Positions 56,359 to 64,000 of a DNA stretch of 64,000 bases are shown here, piece by piece. The notes under the pieces are model-generated. The model was not told where the DNA came from, did no database searches, and worked only from the letters and a program-made list of their open reading frames with translations. Position numbers and translations under genes: made by a program. Numbering within the stretch: the stretch's first letter is position 1; the number at the start of each line of letters is the position of its first letter. Origin of the DNA: Streptococcus mitis SK579 (GTDB lineage: Bacteria > Bacillota > Bacilli > Lactobacillales > Streptococcaceae); assembly GCF_000257905.1 (NCBI RefSeq), contig NZ_AJJL01000078.1, positions 1 to 64,000 of the forward strand. Direction: 5' to 3'.

Positions 56359-57537
56359 TTATTTTTTAGCTTCTAGGTAGTCTGCAATTGCAGCTACGTC
56401 CTTGTCTCCACGACCAGAGACATTGATGATGATAATGTCGTCTTTACTTAGTTTCGGTGCACGTTTAACTGCTTCTGCGATAGCGTGCGAACTTTCAATC
56501 GCTGGGATAATTCCTTCAGTCTTGCTGAGAAGGAGGAGAGCCTGAACAGCTTCTTCGTCTGTCGCAGCCACATATTCCACGCGACCTGAATCTTTAAAGT
56601 AGGCGTGTTCTGGACCAACCCCTGGATAGTCCAATCCAGCTGAGATAGAGTAAACTGGAGCCAGCTCTCCGTCTTCCTTAAAGACTGCATAAGTCTTCAT
56701 ACCGTCGACAATTCCGATACTACCTTTTGTCATAGTAGCTGCGTGCTTATCTGTATCAAGTCCGTGACCAGCAGCTTCAACCCCAACCAATTTGACTTCT
56801 TCATCAGCTACATACTGAGAAAAAGCACCAATGGCATTGGAACCACCACCTACACAGGCAATAACGTAGTCTGGCAAGCGTCCTTCTTTTTCCAAGATTT
56901 GACGACGAGATTCTTCACTGATGACCTTTTGGAACTCGTGGACAATGGTTGGATAAGGGTGAGGACCTACAGCAGAACCCAGAACATAGAAAGCTTCAAG
57001 GTCATTCATCCATGCTCCAAAGGCTGCATCAACCGCATCCTTAAGAGTTCGTGTCCCCGTTTCAACTGCGTGAACAGTTGCTCCCATCATCTCCATACGG
57101 AAAACATTGAGACGTTGACGCTCCACATCTTCTGCCCCCATGTAGACATCACAGGCCATACCAAACTTGGCTGCAGCCGCTGCTGTCGCAACACCGTGCT
57201 GACCAGCTCCTGTTTCCGCAATCACTCGTTTTTTGCCCATGCGTTTAGCAAGAAGGATTTGTCCCAAAACATTGTTAAGTTTGTGAGAACCCAAGTGATT
57301 AAGATCTTCACGCTTGAGATAAATCTTAGCCCCACCTAGGTGGTCTGTCAAACTTTCCGCAAAATAGAGCGGTGTTTCGCGACCTGAATAGTCCTTTAAG
57401 TAATGGCGAAATTCTGCCAAAAATTCTGGATCATCCTTGTACTTGTCAAATGTCACTTCCAACTCATCCAACAAAGCCTGAATCGGCTCCGGTACAAAAC
57501 TACCACCAAATTGTCCAAAATAACCTTTAGTTGTCAT
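56359..57537 (-). CDS. trpB: Second tryptophan synthase beta-like protein
   Basis: 392 residues with the PLP Lys in [39 protein letters not shown] and the C-terminal [10 protein letters not shown]. It is close in length to TrpB1 but differs from the operon copy in the Lys context (GSHKLNN instead of GAHKINN) and many core positions. It may use free indole or partner with TrpA; no own trpA lies beside it. Controlled by its own T-box. Start at 57537 after AGAGG. Confidence 0.9.
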   Translation of the reverse strand: MTTKGYFGQFGGSFVPEPIQALLDELEVTFDKYKDDPEFLAEFRHYLKDYSGRETPLYFAESLTDHLGGAKIYLKREDLNHLGSHKLNNVLGQILLAKRMGKKRVIAETGAGQHGVATAAAAAKFGMACDVYMGAEDVERQRLNVFRMEMMGATVHAVETGTRTLKDAVDAAFGAWMNDLEAFYVLGSAVGPHPYPTIVHEFQKVISEESRRQILEKEGRLPDYVIACVGGGSNAIGAFSQYVADEEVKLVGVEAAGHGLDTDKHAATMTKGSIGIVDGMKTYAVFKEDGELAPVYSISAGLDYPGVGPEHAYFKDSGRVEYVAATDEEAVQALLLLSKTEGIIPAIESSHAIAEAVKRAPKLSKDDIIIINVSGRGDKDVAAIADYLEAKK

Positions 57538-57574
57538 AAAATTTTTCCTCTTTCTGTATTGATTTCAAGATATG

Positions 57575-57800
57575 AAAAAGCCCACACACAGAAAATTACT
57601 CTGCGTGAGGGCGTTGGTAACGCGGTGCCACCTCAATTATAAAGGGACTATTCCCCTTTATATCTCTGCCTTGTCTAACAACAAGTTGCACTGTAAGGTG
57701 TGCGCACCGAATTTTCATTGTTTCAAATTCATTTTTAAAATCAGCCCACTTTCACTACTTCCAACCACCTGTTCACAATGACCACAGGCTCCCTGAAGAT
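57575..57800 (-). promoter_or_regulatory. Tryptophan T-box leader of the second trpB
   Basis: Minus strand: stem I from about 57800 with GTGGGCTG containing UGG, T-box TTGAGGTGGCACCGCG (57621-57636), terminator CCCTCACGCAGAG / CTGTGTGTGGGC plus TTTTT (57575-57613). The 16-base T-box core is identical to that of trpE; the rest is diverged. Confidence 0.85.
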
Positions 57801-57833
57801 CAAAAATAGTTACTTTTCTGATTTGTTGAACTT

Positions 57834-57862
57834 ATTTTAATACTTTACTTTTTCTTTGTCAA
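57834..57862 (-). promoter_or_regulatory. Promoter of the second trpB T-box
   Basis: Minus strand: TTGACA (57857-57862), 17-base gap, TAAAAT (57834-57839), about 35 bases before the stem I. It overlaps the end of the region after the aminotransferase gene stop (57870). Confidence 0.8.
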
Positions 57863-57869
57863 GACTTTT

Positions 57870-59099
57870 TTACGATTTTTTTGATAAAGTTAACACTTTT
57901 TCAGAAACTGTTTTGAAAGTCTCAATGATATAGTCCACTTCTTCATCACTTAATTTAGTGTGAAGAGGAAGGGTAATTTCATTTTCAAAGAAGGCATAGG
58001 CCTTAGGATAGTTCGCCATAGCAAAACCAAGATTCTTATAGGCTGTCAAGAGCGGAAGCGGTTTGTAATGGACGTTACTTGCAATTCCTGCTTTGGCCAA
58101 TTCTTGGATGATGAGATTACGTTCTTCTAAGCTTGCTCCTTCTACATGGGTGATGTAGAGGTGACGTGAAGATTCGACAGTATCAGTCTTGTGTGCCAAT
58201 GGATGGATACGAGATCCTGCAAAACCACGATCATAGCGGTCTACAATGTCCTTACGACGTTCTAGCAAACCAGGGTAACGGTCCAATTGTACCAAACCAA
58301 GTGACGCCATGATATCGGTCATATTGCACTTGTAGGCTGGTGTGACGATATCGTATTCCCATGAACCCAGTTGCATCTTAGCAAGAGCATCCTTAGTTTG
58401 CCCGTGAAGGGAAAGAATTTGGAATTCTTTGTACATATCTTCATCATCAATCGCTGGATTGGCTTTCCAAGTCGCACTTCCACCTTCGGCCGTTGTAAAG
58501 TTCTTAACGGCGTGGAAAGAGAATGAAGTAAAGTCAGCGATAGAACCAGCAGGTTGTCCCTTATAAGTAGATCCCAAAGCATGAGCACTATCAGAAACAA
58601 TCACAATACGGTTAAAGGCTTTTTGCCACTTGCTTGAAGCGATAAATAGGTCACGTTTCTTCTCCACTACTTGGAACAAACGGTCATAGTCGCAAACAAT
58701 CCCCGCAAGCTCAACCGGAATAATCACCTTAGTCTTTTCAGTAATGGCTTGCTCAAGCAAGTCATAGTCCATTTCAAACGTATCTGCTTGGATATCCACC
58801 ATGACAGGGGTTGCTCCTACGTGAGTGATGATACTACATGAAGCTGTATAGGTCATGGCTGGAACGATGACTTCATCACCAGGCCCAACTTCCAAGACGC
58901 GTAAAATCAACTCAAGAGCGGCAGTCGCAGAGTTGAGGCAGACAGTCTTAGGAGTCTGTGTGTATTGAGACAAGCGACGCTCCAGTTCTTTGGTCTTAGG
59001 ACCAGTTGTAATCCAACCAGAACGAAGGGTGTCCGCTACTTCAGCAATTTCTGCTTCCGTAATATCGGGTGGTGAAAATGGAATATTGTAATTTGGCAT
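57870..59099 (-). CDS. DegT/DnrJ/EryC1/StrS-family sugar aminotransferase
   Basis: 409 residues from the ATG at 59099 (MPNYNIPFSPPDI) behind AAAGGAG. PLP-enzyme motifs: GWITTGPKTKELERRLSQ, CLNSATAALELIL, and the PLP Lys in FSFHAVKNFTTAEGGSA (about 215). Family members aminate keto-sugars for cell-surface glycans or small antibiotics. Next to a sugar-phosphate transferase, which supports a glycan role; the substrate is not known. Confidence 0.9.
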   Translation of the reverse strand: MPNYNIPFSPPDITEAEIAEVADTLRSGWITTGPKTKELERRLSQYTQTPKTVCLNSATAALELILRVLEVGPGDEVIVPAMTYTASCSIITHVGATPVMVDIQADTFEMDYDLLEQAITEKTKVIIPVELAGIVCDYDRLFQVVEKKRDLFIASSKWQKAFNRIVIVSDSAHALGSTYKGQPAGSIADFTSFSFHAVKNFTTAEGGSATWKANPAIDDEDMYKEFQILSLHGQTKDALAKMQLGSWEYDIVTPAYKCNMTDIMASLGLVQLDRYPGLLERRKDIVDRYDRGFAGSRIHPLAHKTDTVESSRHLYITHVEGASLEERNLIIQELAKAGIASNVHYKPLPLLTAYKNLGFAMANYPKAYAFFENEITLPLHTKLSDEEVDYIIETFKTVSEKVLTLSKKS

Positions 59100-59141
59100 T
59101 GATTTGCTCCTTTTATCTGTACTCATTTTCTCATGACTACT

Positions 59142-59834
59142 TTATTTTAGCACTTCAAACACGGTTTGAAACATGATTTTGATGTCTCCAAGGAAACTAA
59201 ACTCTCGGAGATAAGCGAGGTTATAGCGCATCTTTTCAGGAAGGACATGCTCTACATAGGCTTGGTCAACTGACAGACCTTTTTCGGTCATTTGACTGAT
59301 GATAGTGTCCTCATCCTTGTAGTTGATGCTGGCTGGAGAGGTAATTCCTGCTGGCAAAAGCAAGGTTGCCATCATTTCAGGGCTATACTGCTCTGTGTAA
59401 CGTGGCACTTCAGGTCGCGTACCGACAAAGGACATTTCGCCTTTAAGAACATTGACCAGCTGAGGCAGTTCGTCCAAACGCACACGGCGGATAAAATTGC
59501 CAACCTTGGTAATGCGGCTATCGTTAGCAGAAGTCACCAGACTCCCTTTTTTATCCGCATCCGTCACCATGGTACGGAACTTCCAAATCTTGAAAGGTCG
59601 ATTGTACTGTGTCACGCGCTCTTGCTTGTAAATCACTGGCCCCTTGCTATCCAACTTGATCCAAATGCTCAAGATTAGAAAGATAGGAGAGGTCAAAACT
59701 AGTAAGACCAAAGCTAGAACCCAGTCCAAGCAACGCTTGAAAATCAGCGAACCCTTCCTTTTAGAGACAAGCTGGTAGTAAGACTCAACCTCGCTTGATT
59801 TCATTTCCACGGGCAAGTCTTCCCATTTCAGCAT
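59142..59834 (-). CDS. Undecaprenyl-phosphate sugar-phosphate transferase
   Basis: 230 residues of the bacterial sugar transferase family (WcaJ/PglC type). One re-entrant membrane helix (about 33-55), then IKLDSKGPVIYKQERV, FKIWKFRTM, RVRLDELPQLVNVLKGEMSFVGTRPE. The PglC-like length lacks the extra N-terminal helices. It would put a sugar phosphate on the lipid carrier, the first step of a glycan. Followed by the aminotransferase gene. Confidence 0.92.
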   Translation of the reverse strand: MLKWEDLPVEMKSSEVESYYQLVSKRKGSLIFKRCLDWVLALVLLVLTSPIFLILSIWIKLDSKGPVIYKQERVTQYNRPFKIWKFRTMVTDADKKGSLVTSANDSRITKVGNFIRRVRLDELPQLVNVLKGEMSFVGTRPEVPRYTEQYSPEMMATLLLPAGITSPASINYKDEDTIISQMTEKGLSVDQAYVEHVLPEKMRYNLAYLREFSFLGDIKIMFQTVFEVLK

Positions 59835-59964
59835 GCTGTTTCTCCTTTGTTTTTATTATACTATTTGTCAACATTTTTCATTATACCACAAAATGGAAAA
59901 GGCGGTGAAAGAAATCTGTAATTTGAAGGATTTCCTTCTGTTACTGAATGAGAATCAAAGAGTA

Positions 59965-61707
59965 TTAAGACATGGCACCCGCCTGCAAACTATACATCTT
60001 GTGATAGGTTCCTCCAAGATCCAAGAGTTCCTCATGGGTTCCACTCTCAATAATGCGCCCCTTGTCCAAAACATAGATACAGTTGGCGTCTTGGATGGTA
60101 GAAAGGCGGTGAGCGATGGCAATGGTTGTCCGTCCCTGTCTCATCTTAGCCAGAGAAGCTTGAACCAAACTTTCTGTTTCAGAGTCAATATTGGCTGTCG
60201 CTTCATCCAAAATCAGGATTTTAGGCTGACTGGCGACTGTTCTAGCAAAAGCAAGAAGCTGACGCTGACCAGTAGAGAAGCTCGAACCACGCTCAGAAAC
60301 AGGGGAATCATAACCCTGAGGAAGTTCCTGAATAAAGGAATCTGCATCCACGAAAGCTGCCGCAGCCTGAACCTGCTCATCACTAAGATTTTGGTACATG
60401 GCGATATTGGACTTAATAGTCCCATGATAAAGGAAGGGTTCTTGCAAGACCAGCCCAATATTTTTTCTCAGTTCTTCCTGACTGTAGTCCCGGATATCCA
60501 CATCATCCAAGAGAACTTTCCCTGATTGAAATTCATAAAAGCGCATGAGAACATTGATAATCGAAGATTTCCCAGAACCTGTATGCCCCACAAAAGCAAT
60601 GGTCTCACCCTTGTTAACGGAAAAGGAAATATCATCCAGAATCGGATGTTTGCCGTCATACGAGAAACACACATGTTCAAAGCGAATATTGCCTTCTTTG
60701 ACTTTAGCCTGTCCATCTTCTTGAAGGGGCTCATAGGTTCTCTCGTCAATCAAGGCAAAAACACGGCCTGCAGAAATCATAGACGTTTGAAGGGTTGAAA
60801 AATTTTGCGTTACTTCAATCAAGGGGTCAAAGAGTCGATTGATATACTGGATAAAGGCATACATGGTCCCTGCTGTTATTCCCAGATAAAGTCCACGATA
60901 GCCAAAGTAGGCCATCAAGACAGCATAGCCTAGGAGTTTAAGTAAACTCATGGCAGGGCGCAAAAAGAGGGCATCCAAGGCTACAGAACGGTAGGCATAG
61001 ACCAAGTGTTCTTGGTTGATTTCATCAAACTCTGACTGTAGGCGCTTCTCTTGATTAAAGGCCTGGATTATTCTGATTCCCTCAATGTTTTCAGCCAGCT
61101 TGCTATTGATATCTGACAAGAGACTTCTGGTTTTCTCAATGATTTTCACTGATTTTTTCCGATAGAGATTGACCAAAAGGAAAATCAAGGGGAGAAAGAG
61201 CAAGACTAATGCTGTCAAACGAAAATCTAATACCAACATGGTATAAAGAGTTGTCAGAAAGATAAAAACTGCTGAAATAAAGCTAGATAAAATCCCCGAA
61301 AACATATCACTGATAGTCTCGGTGTCATTTGTCAAACGAGAGACGATAGAGCCTGCTGGTGTCTTGTCAAAATAAGACATACCCAATTTTTCCATATTGG
61401 CAAAGGCATCCCGACGAATATCCCTAACAATACTGTAGGACACGCGCGCAAAGAGAAGATTGCCGACATACTGAACTACAGTTTGTAGGATATAAAGGCC
61501 ATAGTAGGCCAGTAAAACGGTCACAGCGAGTTGGTTGAGATTGCTGAGATACTGGTCAATAAAGTGGGAAGCCACAAGGGGAATGACGCTTTTAATGACC
61601 GTAGTCGCTAGAAGAAAACTGAGTGCCAAAAAAGTCAGAAGGCCGTAAGGCTTGAGATAGGACATCAAGCGCTTCAATACAGCCCATTGTTCTTGTTTAT
61701 TCTGCAT
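59965..61707 (-). CDS. ABC exporter half-transporter (second subunit)
   Basis: 580 residues: six membrane segments (about 15-300) and an ATPase domain with Walker A AFVGHTGSGKSSII (about 375), signature FSTGQRQLLAF (about 475), Walker B ILILDEATANID and H-loop IAHRL. It forms a heterodimer with the next gene, which it overlaps by 11 bases. The LSGGQ equivalent is FSTGQ, a non-canonical form. Drug, lipid or peptide export is possible; substrate unknown. Confidence 0.92.
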   Translation of the reverse strand: MQNKQEQWAVLKRLMSYLKPYGLLTFLALSFLLATTVIKSVIPLVASHFIDQYLSNLNQLAVTVLLAYYGLYILQTVVQYVGNLLFARVSYSIVRDIRRDAFANMEKLGMSYFDKTPAGSIVSRLTNDTETISDMFSGILSSFISAVFIFLTTLYTMLVLDFRLTALVLLFLPLIFLLVNLYRKKSVKIIEKTRSLLSDINSKLAENIEGIRIIQAFNQEKRLQSEFDEINQEHLVYAYRSVALDALFLRPAMSLLKLLGYAVLMAYFGYRGLYLGITAGTMYAFIQYINRLFDPLIEVTQNFSTLQTSMISAGRVFALIDERTYEPLQEDGQAKVKEGNIRFEHVCFSYDGKHPILDDISFSVNKGETIAFVGHTGSGKSSIINVLMRFYEFQSGKVLLDDVDIRDYSQEELRKNIGLVLQEPFLYHGTIKSNIAMYQNLSDEQVQAAAAFVDADSFIQELPQGYDSPVSERGSSFSTGQRQLLAFARTVASQPKILILDEATANIDSETESLVQASLAKMRQGRTTIAIAHRLSTIQDANCIYVLDKGRIIESGTHEELLDLGGTYHKMYSLQAGAMS

Positions 61708-63442
61708 CTTCTTCTCCTTTCATTTCCAGCTGCTGAGACTGGTAGGTTTGGGCATACCAGCCATCCAAGGTTAGCAGGTCATCGTGCGTGCCCCGTTCGA
61801 TGATTTGGCCATTTTGCAGAACCAAGATTAGATCTGCATGGACGACTGCACTGAGACGATGGGCCGTGATAATGGTTGTCTTGTCCTTTCGTGTCTCCTT
61901 GAGATTGTCGATAATCGCATACTCCGTCTTGGCATCCACGGCTGACAAGGAATCATCTAGAATCAAGATATCAGGATCTAAAATCATAGCCCGACTCATG
62001 GCCAGACGCTGCTTTTGCCCACCAGAAAGACTGACTCCCTTTTCACCAATAACTGTATCAAATCCCTGAGGCATGGCTACAATGTCTTGGTAAACTTGAG
62101 CTAGCTTAGTCGCTTCCTCGACCGCTGAAAGGGGCAAGTTCGGATTGCCAAAGCGGATATTGTCTAAAATCGAAGTCGCAAAGAGAAACTGATCCTGAGG
62201 AACATAGCCCATAAGACTACGAAGATCTGTCAGACGATAGTCGCGAATATCATGACCATTTAGATAAATAGCTCCCTTATCCACATCGTATTCACGCAAG
62301 AGAAGCTTGATCAAAGATGTTTTCCCAGAACCTGTCTGCCCAACCAAGCCCAGTGTTTGCCCTTTTTCTAAGCTGAAGTGAATATCCGTCAGTGTTTCCT
62401 CATTTTCAAAGGCAAAGCTGTCAATATCGTACTCCAAGCGCCCATTTTCAATACCATCCAGAGGACATTCAGGGTCTTGTACAGGTGATTCCTGAGACAA
62501 AAGATTTTCAATCCGCTGATAAGAAACCTTGCCTCGCTGGGTAATATTAAAGAGGAAACCGATGGCCATAAGAGGCCAGACCAACATATCTAAGTAACTG
62601 ATAAAGGTCACCAGATTTCCAACCGTGATTTGCCCTTCCTGAACCATCAAGGAACCGACCAAAAGCGTTAAAACATAGGATGAACCAACAAACAAGAGAA
62701 CCATAGGGTCAAAGAGACTATCGTATTTCATGGTTTGGAGATTCTTCTGGAAGGTTAATTCATTGACTGCCTGAAAAGACTTCAACTCGTCTGCCTGATA
62801 ACCGAAAGACTTGGTCACTTTGATACCTGATACGGACTCCTGCACCTTGTTATTGAGTTCAGAAAAGGCAGCCTGTGATTCGCCAAAGGCCTTGTGGGTC
62901 TTTCTCCCTAGACGACTGGTCGCATAAGCCATGAAAGGTAAGGGTAAAATGGCAACTAGGGTCATCTGCCATGAAATGCTAAAAAGCATGGTCAACAAGG
63001 TCACTAAAGCTGTGATTGAGGCATCAACCGCTGACATAACCCCTCCCCCTGCCAGACGCGTTAAGGCATTGATATCGTTGGTTGCGTGTGCCATCAGGTC
63101 CCCCGTCCTATAGGTTTGATAAAAGGCTGGAGACATTTTTGTGAAATGCTCAAATAAGCGAGAGCGCATAATCTGTCCCAAACGGTAGGAAGTACCGAGG
63201 ATATACATACGCCAAACATAGCGCAGATAGTACATCCCAAAGGCTGCAAGAAGCAAGTAAAATAGGGCAAGAAGGAGGTCCTGCTGGGTTAATTGCCCCG
63301 ATGTGATGGCATCAATGACCCTCCCCATAACCATTGGGGGAATGAGGTTGAAGACGGAAACCAAGACCAGAGCCACAATCCCGACTAAATAACGGCGTTT
63401 TTCTAACTTGAAAAACCACCAAAGTTTTTGAATAATGGACAT
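61697..63442 (-). CDS. ABC exporter half-transporter (first subunit)
   Basis: 581 residues from the ATG at 63442 (MSIIQKLWWFF). Membrane domain about 20-300, ATPase with Walker A LVGQTGSGKTSLI (about 365), signature VSLSGGQKQRLAM (canonical), Walker B ILILDDSLSAVD where the catalytic Glu is Asp, and AHRLSAV. The Glu-to-Asp change makes this the degenerate-site subunit of a heterodimeric exporter (LmrCD/PatAB-like layout). The upstream neighbour is the YetF gene. Confidence 0.92.
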   Translation of the reverse strand: MSIIQKLWWFFKLEKRRYLVGIVALVLVSVFNLIPPMVMGRVIDAITSGQLTQQDLLLALFYLLLAAFGMYYLRYVWRMYILGTSYRLGQIMRSRLFEHFTKMSPAFYQTYRTGDLMAHATNDINALTRLAGGGVMSAVDASITALVTLLTMLFSISWQMTLVAILPLPFMAYATSRLGRKTHKAFGESQAAFSELNNKVQESVSGIKVTKSFGYQADELKSFQAVNELTFQKNLQTMKYDSLFDPMVLLFVGSSYVLTLLVGSLMVQEGQITVGNLVTFISYLDMLVWPLMAIGFLFNITQRGKVSYQRIENLLSQESPVQDPECPLDGIENGRLEYDIDSFAFENEETLTDIHFSLEKGQTLGLVGQTGSGKTSLIKLLLREYDVDKGAIYLNGHDIRDYRLTDLRSLMGYVPQDQFLFATSILDNIRFGNPNLPLSAVEEATKLAQVYQDIVAMPQGFDTVIGEKGVSLSGGQKQRLAMSRAMILDPDILILDDSLSAVDAKTEYAIIDNLKETRKDKTTIITAHRLSAVVHADLILVLQNGQIIERGTHDDLLTLDGWYAQTYQSQQLEMKGEEDAE

Positions 63443-63496
63443 AACATCCCTTTCTGATTGCAAATAGAAACCTGAGGCCAAGACCCCAGGTTTTTC

Positions 63497-64000
63497 TTAT
63501 TCATAGGTTACGACTGTGACCGCACCCTTGTCATACTCAGCGATAAAGATATTGGCTACATTGTCATGCCCTTGCTTGCTGAGGTTATCAAGCAGCCATT
63601 CTTCGTTACGACCAATCGACTCCAAAACATCGACTTGTATCACACCGTCAGTCACAACTGGATACTTAGGATTTTCATCCCCCATTTGGACCACGATGAG
63701 TTGGCCATTTTGCTCCTGCACAGCTCGTTTGACTTGCTTCATCTGGAAAATTCCTTGGCTACGAAGTTTGAGGGCTACATCCGATGCAGACAAGCCAACT
63801 GAACGACAGGCTTCTGGGTCAATCTGCCCATTTTTGATAAGGAGAGTTGGTTTTCCATCAATCAAGCGTTTGACAAAGCGAACATTGTTATTGAGCCACT
63901 TGAGGGTCAAGACCAAAATCGTCCACATCATCAAAATCACTGCATACTGGAGAATGCTGATAGAACTATTGTAAATCACCCCACCGATGATACCACCGAG
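63497..64000 (-). CDS. YetF/DUF421-family membrane protein, 5' end off the window
   Basis: 167 codons visible with the reading frame still open at base 64000 (LGGIIGGVIYNSSISILQYA). One hydrophobic segment (about 12-30 from the edge) precedes a soluble domain with FVKRLIDGKPTLLIKNGQID and LRSQGIF, typical of YetF/DUF421. Function unknown; in Bacillus such proteins are sporulation- or envelope-related. It ends 54 bases before the ABC exporter start. Confidence 0.85.
   Translation of the reverse strand, partial: LGGIIGGVIYNSSISILQYAVILMMWTILVLTLKWLNNNVRFVKRLIDGKPTLLIKNGQIDPEACRSVGLSASDVALKLRSQGIFQMKQVKRAVQEQNGQLIVVQMGDENPKYPVVTDGVIQVDVLESIGRNEEWLLDNLSKQGHDNVANIFIAEYDKGAVTVVTYE

Noticed and set aside
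56743-57339. 198-codon plus-strand ORF over the second trpB
   Set aside because: Antisense shadow of a conserved PLP enzyme.
59833-60525. 230-codon plus-strand ORF
   Set aside because: Antisense to the conserved ABC exporter ATPase domain; its open frame results from the codon pattern of that gene.

Overview
This is a chromosomal window from a low-GC Gram-positive coccus, almost certainly a Mitis-group Streptococcus (S. mitis, S. oralis or a close relative of S. pneumoniae). The evidence is a BOX-type repeat, a 6S RNA gene followed directly by tRNA-Lys, the nrdR-dnaB-dnaI and acpS-alr-recG blocks, a Gls24/Asp23 stress operon beside an Mga-type regulator, and trpEGDCFBA behind a T-box. Species assignment is inference from gene order and protein sequence; no search was run.

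Layout. 1-2.3 kb: the N-terminal 751 residues of a secreted protease with two trypsin/V8-like domains. 2.6-4.1 kb: BOX repeat, acetyl-xylan-esterase-like hydrolase, and a 20-codon ORF behind a promoter carrying four hexamers at exact 11-bp spacing. 4.1-12.3 kb: recG, alr, acpS, two DAHP synthases, secA, all on the minus strand. 12.4-13.5 kb: three small membrane proteins, two of them tandem paralogues. 13.6-18.2 kb: der, a nitroreductase, dnaI, dnaB, nrdR. 18.2-20.2 kb: GntR-ABC-permease operon. 20.2-22.6 kb: lrgAB, a MarR regulator with a matching palindrome at its own promoter and the next one, and trxA. 22.6-25.1 kb: preQ1-I riboswitch plus queC-queD-queE-queF. 25.1-33.4 kb: aquaporin, HxlR/NTF2-like divergent pair, pepF, rsmE, prmA, Nudix, M50-like protease, DUF3013.

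33.6-36.2 kb is an accessory islet: HicAB toxin-antitoxin, a 39-codon ORF over three hairpins, an LSM-like gene, a double CPCC zinc-ribbon protein, a frameshifted LSM-like gene and two unknowns. 36.5-44.1 kb begins with rarA, 6S RNA and tRNA-Lys(CTT), and then carries four copies of the tRNA 3' end plus terminator (one in a complete variant tRNA-Lys) separating blocks of membrane-protein genes: the scar of serial integrations. 44.1-48.3 kb: an Mga-family regulator broken by a one-base deletion, AT-rich tandem repeats, and the stress-envelope operon glsB-like (nonsense codon)/amaP/DUF2273/asp23/csbD, ending in a transposase remnant. 48.3-59.8 kb: GNAT enzyme, prepilin peptidase, tryptophan operon, a second trpB with its own T-box upstream in series, an aminotransferase and a sugar-phosphate transferase. 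59.9-64 kb: a heterodimeric ABC exporter and a YetF/DUF421 protein cut by the window edge.

Themes: amino-acid and aromatic biosynthesis (aroF, aroG, trp), queuosine precursor synthesis under riboswitch control, DNA replication and repair, and envelope stress. The strongest leads are the 11-bp-periodic promoter with its micro-ORF, the tRNA-Lys integration scars, and the two T-boxes in series around the duplicated trpB.
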